The position numbers were made by a program, and so were the translations under genes. A stretch of 26,714 nucleotides of DNA, taken from DATNFP01 sp035606335 (GTDB taxonomy: Bacteria; Bacteroidota; Bacteroidia; Chitinophagales; Chitinophagaceae). Positions 15,593 through 22,795 of this stretch are shown here, in pieces. Below the pieces are notes generated by a model that was given only the letters and a program-made list of their open reading frames with translations, did no database searches and was not told the origin of the DNA. Position 1 is the first letter of the stretch; every line of letters begins with the position of its first letter. The stretch spans positions 1 to 26,714 of the forward strand of contig DATNFP010000207.1 in assembly GCA_035606335.1 (NCBI GenBank). Reading direction: 5' to 3'.

Positions 15593-15860
15593 AAATAAGG
15601 TTTTGAAAGATAGATGAATAAATCCCCGCGCTTCTTGGGTGCAAATCACATAAAGCTCATATATTTTTCTTTATATGTAGTAGCGACTAATGTAGTGATA
15701 TAATTTTTGAGTTTCAATTTAGAATTTTAAACCCTTTCTCTTTAAAGTTTTTTGTGTAGTAGTTTTTTTTTAGGTGAACCAAGAGGTCGGCAATTAGCGT
15801 ATTGAGTGGTTGTTTTTTCAGCTAAATTTTTATTTTCCAACGTTTCAAAAAAAAGAAAGC

Positions 15861-15900
15861 AATGGTATCAAGTTTTCGATTGTAGTCCAGTCTCAGCAAA
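15861..15900. repeat. Conserved terminator-associated motif, copy C
   Basis: The core CAAGTTTTCGATTGTAGTCC starts at 15869, 24 bases from the hairpin at 15904-15930. It matches copy A at 18 of 20 bases and also keeps GTCTC further on. Confidence 0.55.
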
Positions 15901-15903
15901 AAC

Positions 15904-15930
15904 GGAAGGTGCACCTAAAATGCACCTTCC
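15904..15930 (-). terminator. Hairpin terminator of the small secreted gene
   Basis: GGAAGGTGCA pairs perfectly with TGCACCTTCC around a seven-base loop. On the minus strand the stem is followed by GTTTTTGC. It lies 117 bases beyond the stop at 16048. Confidence 0.7.
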
Positions 15931-16047
15931 AAATTTTTAAGACAATTCACTTGAATATTGTTCCTCAGGTATATGCATCACTTCTATAAATGCATTTTTG
16001 GATTGCTAAGGATAGCGTACTTAAAAATGATAATGTGCCAGGGTGAT

Positions 16048-16485
16048 TTAGGTATGAATAGTAAGTACTGCTGTAGGACCACTTACATATTGCCAGATAG
16101 CTTCCCATTGGCATACACCAGTAACACCTCCACCACCTCCTGCATCCGGAGTGTATGGCGTTATGCTACAAGGAGGGGTGTTGTCTCCAATGGTAATAGT
16201 AGGTGTAAAAGACCCAATTATAGTCGCTTGTACAGCAATAATATCTGTGCACCCAGTACATAAAGCGGATGCGTTGTAAGTAACGGGTGGTGCGCCACAG
16301 GGCGGAACAGGAACACGAACAGGTGGTCTAAAGGTGCAACCAGCTAGCACAATAAAATTTAGTGAAGTAACAATTGGACAACATGTTACTCCGGGACCAT
16401 TATATATGCTAACAGTTACACTTGATTGGGCTGCCGCAATTAAGGTCAAACTGGCAAAAATAATTGACATTGCAATTTTTTTCAT
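16048..16485 (-). CDS. Small secreted Cys/Pro-rich protein of unknown function
   Basis: A 145-residue protein with a signal peptide (MKKIAMSIIFASLTLIAAAQ). The mature part of about 125 residues has eight Cys (TCCP, GCTF, PPCG, ALCTGC, PPCS, GVCQ), which could form four disulfides in the periplasm or outside. It also has a Pro-rich stretch (FRPPVRVPVPPCGAPP) and a run of five Gly (DAGGGGGVTG). The rest alternates hydrophobic and Thr/Ser residues as in beta-sandwiches. There is no T9SS sorting domain and no lipobox. The start is preceded by AAAACTTAATTCTT with no strong ribosome site, as is usual here. The gene stands alone between two secreted or signalling genes, with its own terminator. The family is not recognised. 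Confidence 0.75.
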   Translation of the reverse strand: MKKIAMSIIFASLTLIAAAQSSVTVSIYNGPGVTCCPIVTSLNFIVLAGCTFRPPVRVPVPPCGAPPVTYNASALCTGCTDIIAVQATIIGSFTPTITIGDNTPPCSITPYTPDAGGGGGVTGVCQWEAIWQYVSGPTAVLTIHT

Positions 16486-16900
16486 AAGAATTAAGTTTTA
16501 AAAGTTGAGTAAATAAAAATGATACATTAATATTTTTCTGTTTTCCTACGCTATTCTTTATAAAGAATATTTTATCCAGATTTGCATTTCCACCATTAAG
16601 TGACTGGAAAATTCTTTTATTTTTTTGGCCCGTCTCTACTCTTCATGATTATTTGATTTTTTATGCATGAATAATGAAAGTACTTTTCTCTATAAGAACA
16701 AGTTATCATACTTGTATCCGACATCTTATATAGCTTTTACGAACGGTAGTTTATATCCCTGAGTTGTAGGAATTATTTGATGAAGGATATTTTTTAAGGA
16801 TAGAATTACTTTTCTCAATTAAGCAGGATACGCCCCCCTATCGATTTAATCGAAATAAAATCTATATATTCATTCTGGAAACCAATGTTTTATCTATCGC
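16486..16900. other. Divergent intergenic region with two short palindromes
   Basis: It separates the small secreted gene (minus) from the sensor kinase gene (plus). A palindrome with arms TATTCTTT/AAAGAATA lies near 16553-16569, and TCGATT-T-AATCGA lies at 16841-16853, 47 bases before the kinase start. A box TATAGCTTTTAC near 16725-16740 is close to the Bacteroidota -7 consensus. No coding frame is supported. Confidence 0.4.
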
Positions 16901-19900
16901 ATGAAACTTTCTCTAAGTTATTTCTTCTCTCTCCTGTTTATATTTATTGGTTTCTCAGCAATCTCAAGAGGTCAGCTTATAAACACTTTTAATTACAATA
17001 TTGATAATGGGTTGCCGTCGAATTATGTATACAGTGTATTAACCGATCACCTTGGCTATTTATGGATAGCTACAGAAAAAGGGGCGGTAAAATACAATGG
17101 ATATGAATTTAAGGTCTTCAATCAATCGGATGGCGTTTTAAATGAAGATATTTGGGAGCTCTGCGAAGATAAGCAAGGGAGAATGTGGCTCAGTAATATT
17201 TCGGATGAAATAGGGTATGTCTATAACAATAAATATTATAAGGCTTTTGCGAAAAGAATTAATCATACTGTATATCCCAGGGATACACGTCCCATTGGTA
17301 ATGGAGTTGTTTTTTATACCGGCGGAGATAGTACATTAACTATCTACCTCGCAAGCAATAATACTTTCATCAAGTACAACCTTTCAAAGTTGTTTCAAAA
17401 TATATTTCATAAGCCTGTAGCAGTCACCGCTATTATTGACGAAAATGGACATCCTGTAATTAATTGTGATAACAGCTTCTATAAACTGTCAATGCAAAAT
17501 GCAATACCTAAAATAGAATTTCTATGCAAACCTAAAGATCCCTTCCCTCAGCAAATGCATAACAATTCTTATTGCTTGGTAAATAATCATCTTATTTCTT
17601 ATGCAACAGCTGTAAAATCAAATATTCTTTTTGTTATTAACTTAAATAATGGCACTATTCAGAGAGTAAGTCTCGAAAACCTGTCTTTACATGAGGATAT
17701 CAACTATATTTCTTTTGACATTTATGGTGATAGACATTTATATTTCATTGCTGATAACAACCTGTTTGAATATAGATGTGATGATAATGGGCTTAAATTA
17801 GTAAACACACTTAAAATAAAACATATAATAGGTAGCCAGAGTGCCAAAGTCAGTTCTTTTCATAAAGATCCATTTTGGAATAATTGCATAACTACAACTA
17901 CCAATGGTTTATGGTTGAGGGCCACAGACATTAACCATTTTAAAAAAAATAAAAATATCGACCTTGAAGATTACGTATGTATAGGCAAGTTGAAAGATAG
18001 CCTTTCTTTCTGGTGGAACAGCGCAAAGAATATAGTAATAAAAGTCAATGGGAATGGCGAATTACAGTATTATAGGAATATTAACCTGCGAAACATCTTT
18101 AGCATCGTTCCTTATTCAGGAGATACATTTTTAGTTAATGACGTCTTTAGTTATTTTCTAAATAGCAGAACTGGCAAATTAGTAAAGGAAAATAGAAAAG
18201 ACATAGATGTCCACTTAATGATACCGGATAGTTTAGGGTCTTATTATGCTACAACACCAGCTGAATTCATTAAGGTCAATAAAAATGATGATATAACTAT
18301 GTTAGACGTGGATAGATACAATGATCTTATTTACGATTCTTTACGACAAAAATGTTTGGCATATAATTCTGACAGAGTTTGTATTCATACAAAAAATACC
18401 AACACAATTATTCAGAAGGAAGGATTATCCAACTTTGGCATAACACAGATAGAAAAGATAATTGTGGATAATAAATATGGTAATTTCTTTTTTAAAGGGG
18501 GCAATATTATTACTATTTACGACTGGGAAAAAAATACTTATAAAGAACTTTTTAAAAATTTTGATCTTAAAGAATCATCGCTGATGATCCATAATAACAT
18601 CCTTATCGTAGCCGGGAGAATGGGTGTTTTATTCAGTAAAATTCTCGGTCGGGATAATATTTCAGCACCATTGTTTTACCCCAACCTGAAAAATCAGAAT
18701 TTTAATTTTGTGTACGACTGTATAGTATTAGGTAAAAAATTATTGCTGAATACTGATAATGGTACTTACACAGTAAACATGCCTGACGATAATGAAATTC
18801 TAAATGCCCGAACAGACAGTATTCTATATCATTATAAATTTGTCATCACTAATAAGGACACATCATATAATTTCAACTCAGGTGATACAGTCAGAATAGA
18901 TCAAAAAGATCAAAGACTTTTGTTTGATGTAATTAACCCGTATGGCAACGGGCGCGCTAAATATATTTATAAGTTATCAGCCGATACCGTATGGCATGAT
19001 TTGAATGCCGATGAGCTTACTCTCCCCTTTTCATTAAAGCCAGGTAAATACCATGATCTTATACTAAAAGCGTATGATAATGTATGGGAAAGCAACCCGA
19101 CTTTATTACATATTTATATCCGGCCATATTGGTACCAAACAGTAGCCGGTCGCCGATCTATAGAAATTGGAACATTATTGCTGATCGCACTACTTCTTTT
19201 AATTGCGATAATAATAACCAGAAGATCAGTTTTTAAAACTATGCAAAAAAGAAATCAGAGGATGGAATTAGAGTTAAAATCCATTTATGCCCAGTTAAAT
19301 CCGCACTTTGTTTTCAATACATTAAACTCTGCTTTAAATTTAATTTCTAAAGAAAAACTAGAGGACGCGCAGCTATACATTTCAAAATTTGCAAAATTAT
19401 TACGGTCTTATTTAAATTCATCAAGAAACAGGTTCACAACGCTGTCGGAGGAATTGAATAACATCAGAAATTATATCGACATCCAGCAAACAAGATTTGC
19501 TGACCTTTTTACTTACGAAATTATTGTAAGCGATAATATCCCTAATCCAGATAAAATAGTTATTCCATCATTACTATTACAACCGATTGTAGAAAATGCA
19601 ATAAATCATGGCTTGCTCCCAAAAGAAACAGGTGGTCTTTTAAAAATAATCGTCGATGCAGAAACAAGCAATGAAATAATCTGCATAATAGATGATAATG
19701 GTATTGGCCGGAAAAAATCGGCGTTGAATAAAGGAACTGGCTTAAATGAATCTCACGGGACTAATTTAGTAAGCGGACTCATTGACATTATCAATAAATA
19801 TGAAAAAATTAAAATAGAAATTCGTTATTTTGATAAAGAGGAGCCTCTGACCGGGACAATAGTTCAGTTAAAATTCAAGTATAGGGATTATGGGAAAATA

Positions 19901-19903
19901 TAA
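16901..19903 (+). CDS. Two-component sensor: periplasmic propeller plus LytS-type histidine kinase
   Basis: A 1000-residue sensor. After the signal peptide (ending SRGQ) the repeats NGLPSNYVYSVLTDHLGYLW and VLNEDIWELCEDKQGRMW are typical two-component regulator propeller blades; later blades are divergent. A Y_Y_Y-type beta-sandwich lies at about 660-745 (LKPGKYHDLILKAYDNVWES), then one membrane helix (about 755-775). The kinase is of the His_kinase/LytS class: phospho-acceptor His802 in QLNPHFVFNTLNS, the N-box LLLQPIVENAINHG, and IIDDNGIG of the ATP site. It would sense a periplasmic, often glycan-derived, signal and phosphorylate the LytTR regulator whose gene overlaps its end by 14 bases. 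Unlike hybrid two-component systems the regulator is a separate protein. Confidence 0.93.
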   Translation: MKLSLSYFFSLLFIFIGFSAISRGQLINTFNYNIDNGLPSNYVYSVLTDHLGYLWIATEKGAVKYNGYEFKVFNQSDGVLNEDIWELCEDKQGRMWLSNISDEIGYVYNNKYYKAFAKRINHTVYPRDTRPIGNGVVFYTGGDSTLTIYLASNNTFIKYNLSKLFQNIFHKPVAVTAIIDENGHPVINCDNSFYKLSMQNAIPKIEFLCKPKDPFPQQMHNNSYCLVNNHLISYATAVKSNILFVINLNNGTIQRVSLENLSLHEDINYISFDIYGDRHLYFIADNNLFEYRCDDNGLKLVNTLKIKHIIGSQSAKVSSFHKDPFWNNCITTTTNGLWLRATDINHFKKNKNIDLEDYVCIGKLKDSLSFWWNSAKNIVIKVNGNGELQYYRNINLRNIFSIVPYSGDTFLVNDVFSYFLNSRTGKLVKENRKDIDVHLMIPDSLGSYYATTPAEFIKVNKNDDITMLDVDRYNDLIYDSLRQKCLAYNSDRVCIHTKNTNTIIQKEGLSNFGITQIEKIIVDNKYGNFFFKGGNIITIYDWEKNTYKELFKNFDLKESSLMIHNNILIVAGRMGVLFSKILGRDNISAPLFYPNLKNQNFNFVYDCIVLGKKLLLNTDNGTYTVNMPDDNEILNARTDSILYHYKFVITNKDTSYNFNSGDTVRIDQKDQRLLFDVINPYGNGRAKYIYKLSADTVWHDLNADELTLPFSLKPGKYHDLILKAYDNVWESNPTLLHIYIRPYWYQTVAGRRSIEIGTLLLIALLLLIAIIITRRSVFKTMQKRNQRMELELKSIYAQLNPHFVFNTLNSALNLISKEKLEDAQLYISKFAKLLRSYLNSSRNRFTTLSEELNNIRNYIDIQQTRFADLFTYEIIVSDNIPNPDKIVIPSLLLQPIVENAINHGLLPKETGGLLKIIVDAETSNEIICIIDDNGIGRKKSALNKGTGLNESHGTNLVSGLIDIINKYEKIKIEIRYFDKEEPLTGTIVQLKFKYRDYGKI

Positions 19904-20621
19904 AGCGATTATCATTGACGATGAACCTTTAGCAGTTGAGTTATTAACAAAACATATAAACATACTTAAAAAAGATATTGAGATATTAAGCATTTACACT
20001 TCGTGGTCGAAAGCGATAGAAGGTTTACGAACAGAAATAGAGAACTGTGATATTTTGTTCATGGATATTTCCATCAATGGTAAGAATGGAATTGATCTTT
20101 TGAAAATTTTTCCTGACATCAAAAGTGAGATCATTTTTATTACAGCATATTCCGATTTTGCTGTAAATGCGATCAAATTCTCTCCTTGCGGTTATGTATT
20201 GAAGCCGATAGACGATGTGGAGCTCGCCCTTACATTAAATAAGGCAATAACACGTATAAATGCCAGGCGAATTGAAAAACAGGATTTAGAAACCTACCCA
20301 TTAGAAAGAGTAGGTATTTTTAATAACAAGGGAATAGATTATGTTGACGTAAAGGATATTATTTATTTTGAGAGCATAAACCAATATACTAAAATCGCAA
20401 CTGAAAAGTCTGAGTACATTAGCTCTTATCATTTAGGGAAGCTTAGCAACATTACCGATAAATATCCTTTCTTCAAGGTGCATCGCTCTTACGTTATAAA
20501 TCTGAAAAATATTTTACGGTACGAAACTTCCGGTTTTGTTATCATGTCTAATAAAAAGGAAATTCCAGTATCCAGATCTCAGAGAAATTATTTCCTTAAA
20601 ATTTTTGATGCAATACATTAA
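19890..20621 (+). CDS. LytTR-family response regulator
   Basis: A 243-residue regulator. The receiver domain (1-120) shows Asp10-Asp11, phospho-acceptor Asp59 (ILFMDISI), Thr85 and Lys105 (VLKPID). The LytTR DNA-binding domain (about 143-240) shows IIYFESINQYTKI, FFKVHRSYVINLKNI and IPVSRSQRNYF, the usual marks. LytTR proteins bind direct repeats in target promoters. Its start overlaps the end of the kinase gene by 14 bases, so they are translated together and form a cognate pair. Targets are not shown by the sequence; nearby envelope genes (small secreted protein, T9SS cargo, TlpA-like protein) are candidates by position only. The convergent TlpA-like gene ends 62 bases downstream with no clear terminator between. 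Confidence 0.95.
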   Translation: MGKYKAIIIDDEPLAVELLTKHINILKKDIEILSIYTSWSKAIEGLRTEIENCDILFMDISINGKNGIDLLKIFPDIKSEIIFITAYSDFAVNAIKFSPCGYVLKPIDDVELALTLNKAITRINARRIEKQDLETYPLERVGIFNNKGIDYVDVKDIIYFESINQYTKIATEKSEYISSYHLGKLSNITDKYPFFKVHRSYVINLKNILRYETSGFVIMSNKKEIPVSRSQRNYFLKIFDAIH

Positions 20622-20683
20622 CCTAATTTATTTACAGTACAAAACACATCGCAGCTTGCTTATAAAATCCCTTTTCCCGTTTA

Positions 20684-22102
20684 TTATTGTAGCAGCGCAT
20701 TCAGATCTTTCGTTACTCCTTCTTCATCGCTTGGCCTGGGTGAATTGTCATATGCAAAATTTCCTTGTTTGTCTATTACAAAATATGCAGGTACGCCGTC
20801 CACGCCATACAACTTTGCTACCGGCGATTTCCATGTTCCCGGACTGCAGGCGTTGATGCCTTCCACATTCAGTTTCTCCATAGCTTGCTTCCAAGCATTC
20901 TGATCTTCGTCTATAGACACATACAAAAAGACTACTTTCTTATCTTTAAACTTATCATGCAACACCTTGGAATGTGACATCTCCGATCTGCAAGGACCAC
21001 ACCAGCTGGCCCAGAAGTCCAGGTACACTACTTGTCCTTTTAGATCGGATAACTTCATCTTTTTACCTTCCATAGTAGTGAATTCAAAATCAGGTGCCGG
21101 TTGCCCTACGCCCAATCTCTTCTTTTGCTCCAGTATAGCATCTATGTCCTTTGTATATGAACTGTTAGGATAATTTCTTTTATAGTCTTCCACACTTTTT
21201 TTAAACTCAGGATACTTGGTATATTTCGCCTTCATATATAATAGATTTCCCTCGTGAAATGTCAACGACTTAGGGCTCATATGTGCTTTGTCATATGAGG
21301 CTACTATATCTTCAAAATCTGCACTTAGTTTATTTGGACTATCTAACGCAGCAAGCACCTTCATTGTGCCTATGCCTTCCAGGTACAACTGGTATTCCAA
21401 CATATCCAGAAGCTTATCGTTAAAGTCTAATGGAACATCTGCTATCACAGGAAAATCTTCTTTTTTATAAGTTATTGAGTAACTACCGGTTTTCATTACC
21501 TCGTGAAATCCAGGATATTTTAACAACGCATTATAATGCCTGTATTTCATCAACTCTTGCCAGTAATTTACAAAGCCTGCGGGCAGACTCCTTCTATGCT
21601 GCTGAAGAAAGTCTTCATCTCTTTCATCCATTTTTTTCAGACTCTGCTCAAATTCAGCTGAATCCTTTAAAAACATGCCTTGTTGATGCAATGCCATTTC
21701 ATAGCCACCTATGCCATTTGCAGATACTAAATACGCTGCCATAAAGTTATTTACATCGGCCCCTTTCCCCGTATAATGCAATGAGCTGTCAAAATTAGCT
21801 GCATCCAGTTTCACTCCTATATCATCACCTGGTGATAAGAATAAGGTAGTCTCCTGGTCACCATGGATCAGGGTTACATTAGTATACTTATTTTGCAGAG
21901 GGAAGTCGATGACAAAAGAGCCATCAGCACGCAGTACAGTGCTAAAGGTTTTAGGCTTATATACAATGTCTATCCCAGAAAATTGTACTGAAACGCTATC
22001 GCTTAATCTGTGCGTAATGTTGCCATGCATCTTGGTATTATTCTGTGCCTGTCCGGTGAAACCCAAATTGAGAGAGAAAAAAAGGGCAAGAACTTTTTTC
22101 AT
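20684..22102 (-). CDS. TlpA-like thioredoxin-fold protein with DUF4369-like N-terminus
   Basis: A 472-residue exported protein. The signal peptide is MKKVLALFFSLNLGFTGQAQ with no lipobox Cys. The N-terminal beta-rich domain (about 22-110, with SVSVQFSGIDIVYKP and TTLFLSPGDDIGVKLD) resembles DUF4369, then comes a helical spacer (110-325), then a thioredoxin domain from GQPAPDFEFTTMEGKKMKLS on. The redox motif is WCGPC (Cys368, Cys371) in LDFWASWCGPCRSE and the cis-Pro lies in DGVPAYFVID. Such proteins reduce or exchange disulfides in the periplasm. They are very common and multiplied in Bacteroidota, so the specific partner is unknown. It is transcribed divergently from the MarR gene. Confidence 0.93.
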   Translation of the reverse strand: MKKVLALFFSLNLGFTGQAQNNTKMHGNITHRLSDSVSVQFSGIDIVYKPKTFSTVLRADGSFVIDFPLQNKYTNVTLIHGDQETTLFLSPGDDIGVKLDAANFDSSLHYTGKGADVNNFMAAYLVSANGIGGYEMALHQQGMFLKDSAEFEQSLKKMDERDEDFLQQHRRSLPAGFVNYWQELMKYRHYNALLKYPGFHEVMKTGSYSITYKKEDFPVIADVPLDFNDKLLDMLEYQLYLEGIGTMKVLAALDSPNKLSADFEDIVASYDKAHMSPKSLTFHEGNLLYMKAKYTKYPEFKKSVEDYKRNYPNSSYTKDIDAILEQKKRLGVGQPAPDFEFTTMEGKKMKLSDLKGQVVYLDFWASWCGPCRSEMSHSKVLHDKFKDKKVVFLYVSIDEDQNAWKQAMEKLNVEGINACSPGTWKSPVAKLYGVDGVPAYFVIDKQGNFAYDNSPRPSDEEGVTKDLNALLQ

Positions 22103-22252
22103 TTATAAAGGTTTAGTGGTTGAGAATATTTATATGTTATAGAATTGTATGAAGATATAAAATCTAAATCTTTTTTGCAATACGCTAGATGGTCCTAAAA
22201 AATATCCACAAGGATAAGCATGTCTAACAACTCTCATGCCATACTTATATAA

Positions 22253-22282
22253 TTTTTTTTGTAAAAATTATTATTATCTTTG
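22253..22282 (+). promoter_or_regulatory. Bacteroidota-type promoter of the MarR gene
   Basis: The -7 box TATCTTTG (22275-22282) matches TAnnTTTG exactly. The -33 region is a T-tract (22253-22260, then G) rather than a TTTG at ideal spacing. The start of transcription would be near 22287, about 27 bases before the MarR start codon. Confidence 0.65.
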
Positions 22283-22284
22283 CA

Positions 22285-22299
22285 ACTAAGATATTTAGT
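22285..22299. promoter_or_regulatory. Inverted repeat at the MarR promoter, possible operator
   Basis: ACTAA and TTAGT flank GATAT immediately after the -7 box, so a dimer bound here would cover the expected transcription start. This fits autorepression by MarR, which is common in that family. Confidence 0.45.
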
Positions 22300-22313
22300 A
22301 AATAAGACATAAA

Positions 22314-22769
22314 ATGGATACTGAAGTAATCAGACGAATAAGAAAATTGAACCAGCAATATGCTTATACCTCCATTCAAATGCACGAGGCTGTCGGCAGA
22401 AAGGCAGGGCTTTCAGGAACTGACCATAAATACTTGGGATTTTTAATGCAGAATGGACAGATGACGGCAGGTGAGCTTTCAAATTTAACGGGACTTACAA
22501 CGGGCGCGATTACAGGTTTAATAGACAGATTTGAAAAGAAAAGGCTGGTTAAAAGACAATTTGCTGAAGACGACAGACGGAAGGTTATTATTGAACCAAA
22601 TACTAAAAATATAATGGCACTATTAGAGCCACTTTATAAAGAATTTCGAAGCAAGTCAGAAAAACTTACTGCTTCATTTTCAGACAAGGAAATCAAAATC
22701 ATTGAAACCTACTTTTTGAAAGCAATTGACATAATGAATGAAACTACAAATAAACTCAACGACAAATAA
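22314..22769 (+). CDS. MarR family transcriptional regulator
   Basis: A 151-residue winged-helix regulator. The recognition region is MTAGELSNLTGLTTGAITGL (about residues 50-70) and the wing carries LVKRQFAEDDRRKVIIE, with the Asp-Asp-Arg-Arg signature. N- and C-terminal helices (to NETTNKLNDK) form the dimer. MarR proteins typically repress adjacent genes and release DNA on binding a small aromatic compound. The gene is followed 26 bases later by the rifamycin-phosphotransferase-like gene, so the two are probably co-transcribed and the ligand may be the same class of compound as that enzyme's substrate. An exact -7 box and an inverted repeat lie just upstream. Confidence 0.94.
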   Translation: MDTEVIRRIRKLNQQYAYTSIQMHEAVGRKAGLSGTDHKYLGFLMQNGQMTAGELSNLTGLTTGAITGLIDRFEKKRLVKRQFAEDDRRKVIIEPNTKNIMALLEPLYKEFRSKSEKLTASFSDKEIKIIETYFLKAIDIMNETTNKLNDK

Positions 22770-22795
22770 TAGCAGAAAAAGGGAAAACATCGAAT

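Larger units (their letters stand above)
15593..16047. other. Intergenic region between two secreted-protein genes
   Basis: It contains the promoter region of the T9SS cargo gene, motif copy C (15861-15900) and the terminator of the small secreted gene (15904-15930). On the minus strand TATCTTTC about 15 bases before the cargo start is one base off TAnnTTTG but is too close to be a convincing promoter. No coding frame is supported. Confidence 0.45.

Noticed and set aside
20622..20683. Terminator between the LytTR gene and the convergent TlpA-like gene
   Set aside because: No stem of useful length could be found in these 62 bases.
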